Source of the DNA: Apostichopus japonicus
Lineage: Eukaryota; Echinodermata; Holothuroidea; Aspidochirotida; Stichopodidae
Direction of reading: 5' to 3'
Assembly (NCBI RefSeq): GCF_037975245.1
Contig: NC_092564.1
Coordinates: 13,480,484-13,544,483 of the forward strand
DNA: 64,000 nt
The position numbers and the translations under genes were made by a program. The notes below the pieces were generated by a model that worked only from the letters and a program-made list of their open reading frames with translations, was not told where the DNA came from and did no database searches. Below are positions 33,640 to 47,929 of the stretch, one piece after another. The number at the start of each line of letters is the position of its first letter. The stretch's first letter is position 1.

Positions 33640-36600
33640 TTAGTGACATTACTTATGAATATCTGTGGCTTACAATACTTACGAATAGTTAAACTTGCTT
33701 ATGAATATCTGTTGCTTACAATAGTAACGAATAGTTAAATGCACTTATAAATATATGTGGCTTAAAATACTAAGGAATAGTTAAACTTACTTATGAATAT
33801 CTGTGGCTTACAAAACTTACGAATAGTTACACTTACTTATAAATATATGTGGCTTAAAATACCTAAAAATGGTGAAACCTACTTATGAATATCTGTGGCT
33901 TACAATACTTACGAATAGTTAAACATACCTATGTATATAGGTGGCTAACAATATACCTACGAATAGTTTAACTTACTTATGCATATATTTGGCTTACAAT
34001 ACTTATGAATGGTTAAACTTACTTAGAAATATCTGTGGTTGACCTTACTTATGAATAGTTAAATTCACTTATGAATAAATGTGGCTTACAATAGTAAAAA
34101 ATAGTTAAATTCACTTATAAATATATGTGGCTTAAAATACTTAGGAATAGTTAAACTTATTTATGAATATCTGTGGCTTACAATACTTCCGAGTAGTTAA
34201 ACTTAATAATGAATATATGTGGCTTGCAATACTTACGAATAGTTAAACTTACTTATGTATATATGTGGCTTAAAATACCTACGAAAAGTTAAACTAAATT
34301 TTTGAATATATGTGGCGTAAAATACCTACGAATAGTAAAACTTAATTATGAATATATGCGGCTTAGAATATCTACGAATAGTTATACTTACTTATGAATA
34401 CCTGTGGCTTAAAATACCTACGAATAGTTAAACTTACTATGAATATCTGTGGCTTACAATACTTATGAATGGTTAAACTTACTTATGAATATCTGTCGCT
34501 TACAATACTAAGGAATAGTTAAACTTACGTATGAATATCTTTCGCTTAAAATACTTAGGAATGGTTAAGCTTACTTATGTATCTCTGTGGCTTAAAATAC
34601 CTAAGAATGTTTAAACTTACTTATGAATATCTGTGGCTTATAATAGTAACGAATAGTTAAAGTTACTTATGAATATCTCTTTTTAACTTACTTACGAATA
34701 GTTAAATTCACTTATAAATATATGTGGCTTAAAATACTTAAGTATAGATAAATTTACTTATGCATATGTGGCTTACGATACTGACAAATAGTTAATCTTA
34801 CTTATGTATATATGTGGCTTACAATACCAACGAATAGTTAAACTTACTTATGCATATATTTGGCTACCGATACTAATGAATGGTTAACCTTACTTAGGAA
34901 TATCTGTAGCTTACAATACTTACGGATAGTTAATGTTAATTATGATTATATTTGGCTTACAATACTTTGGAATAGTTAAACTATACATACAAAGAGTTAA
35001 ACTAAATTATGAATATCTGTGGCTTACAATACTAAAGGAATAGTTAAACCTACTTATGAATATATGTCGCTTACAGTACTTAGGAATAGTTAAACTTAAT
35101 TATAAATAGAGGTTGCTTACAATACACCTACGAATAATTAAACTTACTTATGAATATCTGTGGTTTACCTTACTTATGTATAGTAAAATTCACTTATAAA
35201 TATATGTGGCTTACAATCCTTAGGAATAGTTAAACTTACTTATTAATATCTGTCGCTTATAATACATAGGATGAGTTAAACTTAATTATGCATATCTGTG
35301 GCTTAAAATACCCACGAATAGTTAAACTTACTTATGAATATCTGTGGCTTAAAATAGTAGCGAATAGTTAAACTTACTTATGAATTTCTGTGGCTTAAAA
35401 TACCTACGAGTAGTTAAACTTACTTATGAATATCTGTGGCTTACAATACTTACGAATAGTTAAACTTACTTATGAATATCTGTTGCTTTCAATACTAAAG
35501 GAATAGTTAAACTTACTTATGAATATCTGTCGCTTACAATACATAAGGAATAGTTAAACTTAATTATGAATATAGGTGGCTTACAATATACCTACGAATA
35601 ATTAAACTTACTTATGAATATATGTGGCTAACAATACTAAAGGAATAGTTAAACTTACTTATGAATATATGTCGCTTACAGTACTTAGGAATAGTTAAAC
35701 TTAATTATGAATAGAGGTGGCTTACAATATACCTAAGAATAGTTAAACTTACTTATGAATATCTCTGGTTTACCTTACTTATGTATAGGTAAATTCACTT
35801 ATAAATATATGTGGCTCAAAATACTTATAAATAGTTAAACTTACGTAAGAATATCTGTGGCTTACAATACTTATGAATGGTTAAACTTACTTATGAATAT
35901 CTGTTGCTGACAATACTTACGAATAGTTTAACTTACTCATGAATATATGTGGCTTACAATGCTAGATGAATAGTTATACTTACTTATGAATATATGTGGC
36001 TTAAATTACCTACGAATAGTTAAACTTACTTATGAATATCTGTCGCTTACAATACTTATGAATGGTTAAACTTACTTATGAATATCTGTGGCTTGCAATA
36101 CTAACGAATAGTTGAACTAACTTATGAATATATGTGGCTAACAATACTTAGGAATAGTTAACTTACTTATGAAAATCTGTCGCTTACAATACTTAGGAAT
36201 AGTTCAACTTAATTATGATAATCTGTGGCTTAAAATACCTACGAATAGTTAAACTTTGTTATGAATATCCGTGGCTTACAATAGTAACGAATAGTTAAAT
36301 TCACTTATAGATATAAGTGGCTTACAATACTGAGGAGTAGTTAAACTTACTTATGAATACCTGTGGCTTAAAATGCTTACGAATAGTTAAACTTACTTAT
36401 AAATATATGTGGCTTAAAATACTTAGGAATAGTTAAACCTACTTATGAATATCTGTGGCTTACAATACTTACGAATAGTTAAACATACCTATGTATATAG
36501 GTGGCTAACAATATACCTACGAATAGTTTAACTTACTTATGCATATATTTGGCTTACAATACTTATGAATGGTTAAACTTACTTAGAAATATCTGTGGTT

Positions 36601-38152
36601 GACCTTACTTATGAATAGTTAAATTCACTTATGAATAAATGTGGCTTACAATAGTAAAAAATAGTTAAATTCACTTATAAATATATGTGGCTTAAAATAC
36701 TTAGGAATAGTTAAACTTACTTATGAATATATGTGGCTTACAATACTTCCGAGTAGTTAAACTTAATAATGAATATATGTGGCTTGCAATACTTACGAAT
36801 AGTTAAACTTACTTATGCATATATTTGGCGCATAATACTTGTGAATGGTTAAACTTACTAAGGAATATCTTTGGCTTACAATACTTACGAATAGTTAAAC
36901 TTACTTATGAATATATGTGGTTTACAATACTAAGGAATAGTTGAACTTACTTATGAATAGCTGTCGCTTACAATACTTAAGAATAGTTAAACTTAATTAT
37001 GAATATCTGTGGCTTAAAATACCTACGAATAGGTAAACTTACTTATGAATATCTGTGGTTTACTTTACTTACGAATAGTTAAATTCACTTATAGATATAA
37101 GTGGCTTACAATACTGAGGAGTAGTTAAACTTACTTATGAATACCTGTGGCTTAAAATGCTTACGAATAGTTAAACTTACTTATAAATATATGTGGCTTA
37201 AAATACTTAGGAATAGTTAAACCTACTTATGAATATCTGTGGCTTACAATACTTACGAATAGTTAAACATACCTATGTATATAGGTGGCTAACAATATAC
37301 CTACGAATAGTTTAACTTACTTATGCATATACTTGGCGCCTAATACCTATGAATGGTTAAACTTACTTATGAATATCTTTGGCTTACAATACTAACGAAT
37401 AGTTGAACTAACTTATGAATATATGTGGCTTACAATACTTAGGAATAGTTAACTTACTTATGAAAATCTGTCGCCTACAATACTTAGGAATAGTTCAACT
37501 TAATTATGATAATCTGTGGCTTAAAATACCTACGAATAGTTAAACTTTGTTATGAATATCTGTGGCTTACAATAGTAAAGAATAGTTAAATTCACATATA
37601 GATATCTGTGGCTTACAATACTGAGGAGTAGTTAAACTTACTTATGAATACCTGTGGCTTAAAATGCTTACGACTAGTTAAACTTACTTATAAATATATG
37701 TGGCTTAAAAAACTTAGGAATAGTTAAACTTACTTATGAATATCTGTGGCCTACAATACTAACGAATAGTTAAACTTACTTATGTATATGTGGCTTACAA
37801 TATACCTACGAATAGTTTAACTTACTTATGCATATATTTAGCGCATAATACTTGTGAATGGTTAAACTTACTAAGGAATATCTTTGGCTTACAATACTTA
37901 CGAATAGTTAAACTTACTTATGAATATATGTGGTTTACAATACTAAGGAATAGTTGAACTTACTTATGAATAGCTGTCGCTTACAATACTTAAGAATAGT
38001 TAATTATGAATATCTGTGGCTTAAAATACCTACGAATAGTTAACTTACTTATGAATATCTGTGGTTTACTTTACTTACGAATAGTTAAATTCACTTATAA
38101 ATATATGGGGCTTAAAATACTTACGAATAGTTAAACTTACTTATGAATGTCT
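33640..38152. repeat. 46-bp satellite, block 1
   Basis: About 98 units. Each contains tgaatatctgtggcttacaa and cttacgaatagttaaactta, with frequent variants (gtcgctt, aatggtt, taaaggaatag). There is internal higher-order repetition: 36390-36830 repeats much of 33780-34230, and 37130-37320 repeats 36320-36530. No gene. Confidence 0.97.
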
Positions 38153-39043
38153 GTTACCATACTGTCATTAATGTCATTTAATAAAGTATAATAATAAATA
38201 GAAATAAAATGGTAAAATGGTAAATGATAAAATGATAAATTTATAAAGTAATCAAATTATCAAATGGTAAAATGGTAAAGTGATAAAATGATAAAATGGT
38301 AAAATGGTAAAATGGTAAAATGGTAAAATGGTAAAAGGGTAAAAGGGTAAAGGGTAAAGAGGTCAAATGGTCAAATGGTCAAGTGGTCAAATGGTCAAAT
38401 GGTCAAATGGTCAAATGGTCAAATGGTCAAATGATCAAATGAGCAGATGATCAAATGAGCAAATGATCACATGATCACATGATCAGATGATCACATATTC
38501 ACATGATCAGATGAACAGATGAACAGATGATCAGATGATCAGATGATCAGATGATCAGATGATCAGATGATCAGATGATGAGATGATCAGATGAACAGAT
38601 GATCAGATGATCAGATGATCAGATGATCAGATGCTCAAATGCTCAAATGCTCAGATGCTCAAATGTTCAAATGCTCAAATGCTCAAATGCCCAAATGCTC
38701 AAATGCTCAAATGCTCAAATGCTCAAATGCTCAAATGCTCAAATGCTCAAGTGATCAAATGGTAAAGTGATCAAATGATCAAATGATCAAATGGTTAAAA
38801 GATCAAAAGATCAAAGGATCAAAGGATAAAAGGATCACAGGATCAAGTGATCAAATGGTAAAGTAATAAAATGATCAAATGATCAAATGGTTAAATGGTA
38901 AAGTGGTGAAATGGTGAAATGATGACATGATGAAATGATGATATGATGAAATGATGAAATGGTAAAATGGTAAAATTTTCAAATGGTAAAGTGACATTAT
39001 GACATTTATGAGAGTATCGACAGTATCATTAGTAACATAACTT
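38153..39043. repeat. 8-bp satellite block 2 with sub-family gradient
   Basis: The left junction is ttaccatactgtcattaatg and ataaagtataataataaata. The octamers change along the block: aaaatggt, then caaatggt, caaatgat, cagatgat, caaatgct, caaatgat, caaaggat, and back to aaatggta and gaaatgat. The right junction carries gacattatgacatttatgag. The period stays at 8 throughout. Confidence 0.95.
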
Positions 39044-42000
39044 TTGAATATCTGTGGCTTATAATACTTACGAATAGTTAAACTTACTTATGAATATCTG
39101 TCGCTTATAATACATAGGATGAGTTAAACTTAATTATGAATATATGGGGCTTAAAATACCTACGAATAGTTAAACTTACTTATGAATATATGTGGCTTAC
39201 AATACTAAAGGAATAGTTAAACCTACTTATGAATATCTGTCGCTTACAATACTTAGGAATAGTGAAACTTAATTATAAATAGAGGTTGCTTACAATACAC
39301 CTACGAATAGTTAAACTTACTTATGAATATCTGTGGTTTACCTAACTTATGTATAGTAAAATTCACTTATAAATATATGTGGCTTAGAATACTTATGAAT
39401 GGTAAAACTTACTTAGGAATATCTGTGGCTTACAATACTTACGAATAGTTAAACTAACTAATGAATATATGTGGCTTACAATCCTTGGGAATAGTTAAAC
39501 TTACTTATGAATATCTGTCGCTTATAATACATAGGATGAGTTAAACTGAATTATGCATATCTGTGGCTTAAAATACCCACGAATAGTTAAACTTACTTAT
39601 GAATATCTGTGGCTCACAATAGTAGCGAATAGTTAAACTTACTTATGAATTTCTGTGGCTTAAAATACCTACTTATGAATATCTGTGGCTTACAATACTT
39701 ACGAATAGTTTAACTTACTTATGAATATATGTGGCTTACGATACTAAAGGAATAGTTAACCTTACTTAAGAATATCTGTCGCTTACAATACATAAGGAAT
39801 AGTTAAACTTACTTAAAATACCTACGAATAGTTAAATTTACTTATGAATATCTGTGGCTTACAATACTTACGAATAGTTTAACTTACTTATGAATATCTG
39901 TGGCTTACAACCCTTAGCAGAAGTTAAACTTATGAATATCTGTCGCTTACAATACTTAGGATGAGTTAAACTTAATTATGAATATATGGGGCTTAAAATA
40001 CCTACGAATAGTTAAACTTACTTATGAATATATGTGGCTTACAATACTAAAGGAATAGTTAAACCTACTTATGAATATCTGTCGCTTACAATACTTAGGA
40101 ATAGTGAAACTTAATTATAAATAGAGGTTGCTTACAATACACCTACGAATAGTTAAACTTACTTATGAATATCTGTGGTTTACCTAACTTATGTATAGTA
40201 AAATTCACTTATAAATATATGTGGCTTAGAATACTTATGAATGGTAAAACTTACTTAGGAATATCTGTGGCTTACAATACTTACGAATAGTTAAACTAAC
40301 TAATGAATATATGTGGCTTACAATCCTTGGGAATAGTTAAACTTACTTATGAATATCTGTCGCTTATAATACATAGGATGAGTTAAACTGAATTATGCAT
40401 ATCTGTGGCTTAAAATACCCACGAATAGTTAAACTTACTTATGAATATCTGTGGCTCACAATAGTAGCGAATAGTTAAACTTACTTATGAATTTCTGTGG
40501 CTTAAAATACCTACTTATGAATATCTGTGGCTTACAATACTTACGAATAGTTTAACTTACTTATGAATATCTGTGGCTTACAACCCTTAGCAGAAGTTAA
40601 ACTTATGAATATCTGTCGCTTACAATACTTAGGATGAGTTAAACTTAATTATGAATATATGGGGCTTAAAATACCTACGAATAGTTAAACTTACTTATGA
40701 ATATATGTGGCTTACAATACTAAAGGAATAGTTAAACCTACTTATGAATATCTGTCGCTTACAATACTTAGGAATAGTGAAACTTAATTATAAATAGAGG
40801 TTGCTTACAATACACCTACGAATAGTTAAACTTACTTATGAATATCTGTGGTTTACCTAACTTATGTATAGTAAAATTCACTTATAAATATATGTGGCTT
40901 AGAATACTTATGAATGGTAAAACTTACTTAGGAATATCTGTGGCTTACAATACTTACGAATAGTTAAACTAACTAATGAATATATGTGGCTTACAATCCT
41001 TGGGAATAGTTAAACTTACTTATGAATATCTGTCGCTTATAATACATAGGATGAGTTAAACTGAATTATGCATATCTGTGGCTTAAAATACCCACGAATA
41101 GTTAAACTTACTTATGAATATCTGTGGCTCACAATAGTAGCGAATAGTTAAACTTACTTATGAATTTCTGTGGCTTAAAATACCTACTTATGAATATCTG
41201 TGGCTTACAATACTTACGAATAGTTTAACTTACTTATGAATATATGTGGCTTACGATACTAAAGGAATAGTTAACCTTACTTATGAATATCTGTCGCTTA
41301 CAATACATAAGGAATAGTTAAACTTACTTAAAATACCTACGAATAGTTAAATTTACTTATGAATATCTGTGGCTTACAATACTTACGAAAAGTTTAACTT
41401 ACTTATGAATATCTGTGGCTTACAATCCTTACGAATAGTTTAACTTACTTATGAATATCTGTGGCTTACAATCCTTAGCAGAAGTTAAACTTATGAATAT
41501 CTGTCGCTTAAAATACTTAGGATGAGTTAAACTTAATTATGAATATATGGGGCTTAAAATACCTACGAATAGTTAAACTTACTTATGAATATATGTGGCT
41601 TACAATACTAAAGGAATAGTTAAACCTACTTATGAATATCTGTCGCTTACAATACTTAGGAATAGTGAAACTTAATTATAAATAGAGGTTGCTTACAATA
41701 CACCTACGAATAGTTAAACTTACTTATGAATATCTGTGGTTTACCTAACTTATGTATAGTAAAATTCACTTATAAATATATGTGGCTTAGAATACTTATA
41801 AATAGTTAAACTTACTGATGAATATCTGTGGCTTACAATACTTATGAATGGTTAAACTTACTTAGGAATATCTGTGGCTTACAATACTTACGAATAGTTA
41901 AACTAACTAATGAATATATGTGGCTTACAATCCTTAGGAATAGTTAAACTTACTTATGAATATCTGTCGCTTATAATACATAGGATGAGTTAAACTTAAT

Positions 42001-43040
42001 TATGCATATCTGTGGCCTAAAATACCCACGAATAGTTAAACTTACTTATGAATATCTGTGGCTCACAATAGTAGCGAATAGTTAAACTTACTTATGAATT
42101 TCTGTGGCTTAAAATACCTACTTATGAATATCTGTGGCTTACAATACTTACGAATAGTTTAACTTACTTATGAATATATGTGGCTTACGATACTAAAGGA
42201 ATAGTTAACCTTACTTAAGAATATCTGTCGCTTACAATACATAAGGAATAGTTAAACTTAATTATGAATATAGGTGGCTTACAATATACCTACGAATAGT
42301 TAAACTTACTTATGAATATATGTGGCTTACAATACTAAAGGAATAGCTAAACTTGCTTATGAATATATGTCGCTTACAGTACTTTGGAATAGTTAACGTA
42401 ACGAATAGAAATTCACTTATAAGTATATATGGCTTTAAATACCTACGAATGGTTAAACTTACTTAGAAATTTCTGTGGCTTAAAATACTTACAAATAGCT
42501 AAACTTACTTAGGAATATCTGTGGCTTACAATATACCTACGAATAGTTTAACTTACTTATGCATACATTGGCCCATAATACTTGTGAATGGTTAAACTTA
42601 CTAAGGAATATCTTTAGCTTACAATACTTACGAATAGTTAAAATTACTTATGAATATATGTGGTTTACAATACTTAAGGAAAAGTTCAACTTACATATGA
42701 ATAGCTGTCGCTTACAATACGTAAGAATAGTTAAACTTAATTATGAATATGTGTCGCTTAGAATACCTACGAATAGGTAAACTTACTTATGAATATCTGT
42801 GGTTTACTTTACTTACGAATAGTTAAATTCACTTAAAAAAATTTAAGAGGCTTAAAATACTTACGAATAGTTAAACTTACTTATGAATATCTGTGGCTTA
42901 CAATACTTTCGAATAGTTAAACTTATTTATGAATATATGTGGCTTACGAATAGTTACGAATAGTTAAACTTACGTAAGAATATCTGTGGCTTACAATACT
43001 TAGGAATAGTTAAAATTACTTACTATGAATACCTGTTGTA
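39044..43040. repeat. 46-bp satellite, block 2, with higher-order repeats
   Basis: 46-bp units. A multi-unit segment containing gatgagttaaacttaattat, aatatatggggc and aaatagaggttgc is repeated from about 39115, 39957, 40630 and 41517, nearly identical each time. Confidence 0.97.
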
Positions 43041-43047
43041 TTGTCCC

Positions 43048-43228
43048 GTAGCATGATAGCATGGTAGCACGGTAGCTCGGTAGCATGGTAGCATGGTAGC
43101 ATGTTAGCAATGTAGCAATGTAGCAAGGTTCCATGGTACTATGGTAGCAAGGCAGAATGGTAGCAATGTAGCAATGTAACATGGTAGCATGGTAGCATGG
43201 TAGCAAGGTAGCATGGTAGCATGGTAGG
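43048..43228. repeat. tagcatgg octamer block 1
   Basis: Tandem 8-mers tagcatgg with tagcaatg and tagcaagg variants. It is bordered by cctgttgtattgtcccg on the left and aggatacatatctgtgac on the right. Confidence 0.95.
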
Positions 43229-43927
43229 ATACATATCTGTGACTTACAATACTTAGGAATGGTTAAACTTAATTAAGTATATCTGTGGCTTAAAATACCA
43301 AAGAATAGTTAAACTTACTTATGAATATCTGTGGCTTACAATAGTAAAGAATAGTTAAATTCACTTATAGATATCTGTGGCTTACAATACTGAGGAGTAG
43401 TTAAACTTACTTATGAATACCTGTGGCTTAAAATGCTTACGACTAGTTAAACTTACTTATAAATATATGTGGCTTAAAAAACTTAGGAATAGTTAAACTT
43501 ACTTATGAATATCTGTGGCCTACAATACTAACGAATAGTTAAACTTACTTATGTATATGTGGCTTACAATATACCTACGAATAGTTTAACTTACTTATGC
43601 ATATATTTAGCGCATAATACTTGTGAATGGTTAAACTTACTAAGGAATATCTTTGGCTTACAATACTTACGAATAGTTAAACTTACTTATGAATATATGT
43701 GGTTTACAATACTAAGGAATAGTTGAACTTACTTATGAATAGCTGTCGCTTACAATACTTAAGAATAGTTAAACTTAATTATGAATATCTGTGGCTTAAA
43801 ATACCTACGAATAGTTAACTTACTTATGAATATCTGTGGTTTACTTTACTTACGAATAGTTAAATTCACTTATAAATATATGGGGCTTAAAATACTTACG
43901 AATAGTTAAACTTACTTATGAATGTCT
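43229..43927. repeat. 46-bp satellite, block 3
   Basis: About 15 units. From about 43333 it repeats 37560-38150 almost exactly. Confidence 0.96.
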
Positions 43928-44826
43928 GTTACCATACTGTCATTAATGTCATTTAATAAAGTATAATAATAAATAGAAATAAAATGGTAAAATGGTAAAT
44001 GATAAAATGATAAATTTATAAAGTAATCAAATTATCAAATGGTAAAATGGTAAAGTGATAAAATGATAAAATGGTAAAATGGTAAAATGGTAAAAGGGTA
44101 AAGGGTAAAGAGGTCAAATGGTCAAATGGTCAAGTGGTCAAATGGTCAAATGGTCAAATGGTCAAATGGTCAAATGGTCAAATGGTCAAATGGTCAAATG
44201 ATCAAATGAGCAGATGATCAAATGAGCAAATGAGCAAATGATCACATGATCACATGATCAGATGATCACATATTCACATGATCAGATGAACAGATGAACA
44301 GATGATCACATGATCAGATGATCACATGATCAGATGATCAGATGATCAGATGATCAGATGAACAGATGATCAGATGATCATCTGATCAGATCATCATCTG
44401 ATCAGATGCTCAAATGCTCAAATGCTCAGATGCTCAAATGTTCAAATGCTCAAATGCTCAAATGCCCAAATGCTCAAATGCTCAAATGCTCAAATGCTCA
44501 AATGCTCAAATGCTCAAGTGATCAAATGGTAAAGTGATCAAATGATCAAATGATCAAATGATCAAATGGTTAAAAGATCAAAGGATCAAAGGATCAAAGG
44601 ATAAAAGGATCAAAGGATCACAGGATCAAATGATCAAATGGTAAAGTAATAAAAGGATCAAATGATCAAATGGTTAAATGGTAAAGTGGTGAAATGGTGA
44701 AATGATGACATGATGAAATGATGATATGATGAAATGATGAAATGGTAAAATGGTAAAATTTTCAAATGGTAAAGTGACATTATGACATTTATGAGAGTAT
44801 CGACAGTATCATTAGTAACATAACTT
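43928..44826. repeat. 8-bp satellite block 3 (copy of block 2)
   Basis: Same junctions and same order of octamer sub-families as 38153-39043, offset about 5.78 kb, with differing numbers of octamers. It contains a small inverted patch at about 44376-44403. Confidence 0.95.
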
Positions 44827-47737
44827 TTGAATATCTGTGGCTTATAATACTTACGAATAGTTAAACTTACTTATGAATATCTGTCGCTTATAATACATAG
44901 GATGAGTTCAACTGAATTATGCATATCTGTGGCTTAAAATACCCACGAATAGTTAAACTTACTTATGAATATCTGTGGCTCACAATAGTAGCGAATAGTT
45001 AAACTTACTTATGAATTTCTGTGGCTTAAAATACCTACTTATGAATATCTGTGGCTTACAATACTTACGAATAGTTTAACTTACTTATGAATATATGTGG
45101 CTTACGATACTAAAGGAATAGTTAACCTTACTTAAGAATATCTGTCGCTTACAATACATAAGGAATAGTTAAACTTACTTAAAATACCTACGAATAGTTA
45201 AATTTACTTATGAATATCTGTGGCTTACAATACTTACGAATAGTTTAACTTACTTATGAATATCTGTGGCTTACAACCCTTAGCAGAAGTTAAACTTATG
45301 AATATCTGTCGCTTACAATACTTAGGATGAGTTAAACTTAATTATGAATATATGGGGCTTAAAATACCTACGAATAGTTAAACTTACTTATGAATATATG
45401 TGGCTTACAATACTAAAGGAATAGTTAAACCTACTTATGAATATCTGTCGCTTACAATACTTAGGAATAGTGAAACTTAATTATAAATAGAGGTTGCTTA
45501 CAATACACCTACGAATAGTTAAACTTACTTATGAATATCTGTGGTTTACCTAACTTATGTATAGTAAAATTCACTTATAAATATATGTGGCTTAGAATAC
45601 TTATGAATGGTAAAACTTACTTAGGAATATCTGTGGCTTACAATACTTACGAATAGTTAAACTAACTAATGAATATATGTGGCTTACAATCCTTGGGAAT
45701 AGTTAAACTTACTTATGAATATCTGTCGCTTATAATACATAGGATGAGTTAAACTGAATTATGCATATCTGTGGCTTAAAATACCCACGAATAGTTAAAC
45801 TTACTTATGAATATCTGTGGCTCACAATAGTAGCGAATAGTTAAACTTACTTATGAATTTCTGTGGCTTAAAATACCTACTTATGAATATCTGTGGCTTA
45901 CAATACTTACGAATAGTTTAACTTACTTATGAATATATGTGGCTTACGATACTAAAGGAATAGTTAACCTTACTTATGAATATCTGTCGCTTACAATACA
46001 TAAGGAATAGTTAAACTTACTTAAAATACCTACGAATAGTTAAATTTACTTATGAATATCTGTGGCTTACAATACTTACGAAAAGTTTAACTTACTTATG
46101 AATATCTGTGGCTTACAATCCTGACGAATAGTTTAACTTACTTATGAATATCTGTGGCTTACAATCCTTAGCAGAAGTTAAACTTATGAATATCTGTCGC
46201 TTAAAATACTTAGGATGAGTTAAACTTAATTATGAATATATGGGGCTTAAAATACCTACGAATAGTTAAACTTACTTATGAATATATGTGGCTTACAATA
46301 CTAAAGGAATAGTTAAACCTATTTATGAATATCTGTCGCTTACAATACTTAGGAATAGTGAAACTTAATTATAAATAGAGGTTGCTTACAATACACCTAC
46401 GAATAGTTAAACTTACTTATGAATATCTGTGGTTTACCTAACTTATGTATAGTAAAATTCACTTATAAATATATGTGGCTTAGAATACTTATAAATAGTT
46501 AAACTTACTGATGAATATCTGTGGCTTACAATACTTATGAATGGTTAAACTTACTTAGGAATATCTGTGGCTTACAATACTTACGAACAGTTAAACTAAC
46601 TAATGAATATATGTGGCTTACAATCCTTAAGAATAGTTAAACTTACTTATGAATATCTGTCGCTTATAATACATAGGATGAGTTAAACTTAATTATGCAT
46701 ATCTGTGGCCTAAAATACCCACGAATAGTTAAACTTACTTATGAATATCTGTGGCTCACAATAGTAGCGAATAGTTAAACTTACTTATGAATTTCTGTGG
46801 CTTAAAATACCTACTTATGAATATCTGTGGCTTACAATACTTACGAATAGTTTAACTTACTTATGAATATATGTGGCTTACGATACTAAAGGAATAGTTA
46901 ACCTTACTTAAGAATATCTGTCGCTTACAATACATAAGGAATAGTTAAACTTAATTATGAATATAGGTGGCTTACAATATACCTACGAATAGTTAAACTT
47001 ACTTATGAATATATGTGGCTTACAATACTAAAGGAATAGCTAAACTTGCTTATGAATATATGTCGCTTACAGTACTTTGGAATAGTTAACGTAACGAATA
47101 GAAATTCACTTATAAGTATATATGGCTTTAAATACCTACGAATGGTTAAACTTACTTAGAAATTTCTGTGGCTTAAAATACTTACAAATAGCTAAACTTA
47201 CTTATGAATATCTGTGGCTTACAATATACCTACGAATAGTTTAACTTACTTATGCATACATTGGCCCATAATACTTGTGAATGGTTAAACTTACTAAGGA
47301 ATATCTTTAGCTTACAATACTTACGAATAGTTAAAATTACTTATGAATATATGTGGTTTACAATACTTAAGGAAAAGTTCAACTTACATATGAATAGCTG
47401 TCGCTTACAATACGTAAGAATAGTTAAACTTAATTATGAATATGTGTCGCTTAGAATACCTACGAATAGGTAAACTTACTTATGAATATCTGTGGTTTAC
47501 TTTACTTACGAATAGTTAAATTCACTTATAAATATATGAGGCTTAAAATACTTACGAATAGTTAAACTTACTTATGAATATCTGTGGCTTACAATACTTT
47601 CGAATAGTTAAACTTATTTATGAATATATGTGGCTTACGAATAGTTACGAATAGTTAAACTTACGTAAGAATATCTGTGGCTTACAATACTTAGGAATAG
47701 TTAAAATTACTTACTATGAATACCTGTTGTATTGTCC
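44827..47737. repeat. 46-bp satellite, block 4
   Basis: 46-bp units. Most of the block (to 47737) repeats 39530-43047 at several offsets. The segment around 47252-47473 is identical in translation to 42559-42780. Confidence 0.97.
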
Positions 47738-47929
47738 CGTAGCATGATAGCATGGTAGCACGGTAGCTCGGTAGCATGGTAGCATGGTAGCATGTTAGCA
47801 ATGTAGCAATGTAGCAAGGTTCCATGGTACTATGGTAGCAAGGCAGAATGGTAGCAATGTAGCAATGTAACATGGTAGCATGGTAGCATGGTAGCAAGGT
47901 AGCATGGTAGCATGGTAGCATGGTAGGAT
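47738..47929. repeat. tagcatgg octamer block 2
   Basis: Same borders as block 1, with one more octamer near its right end. Confidence 0.95.
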
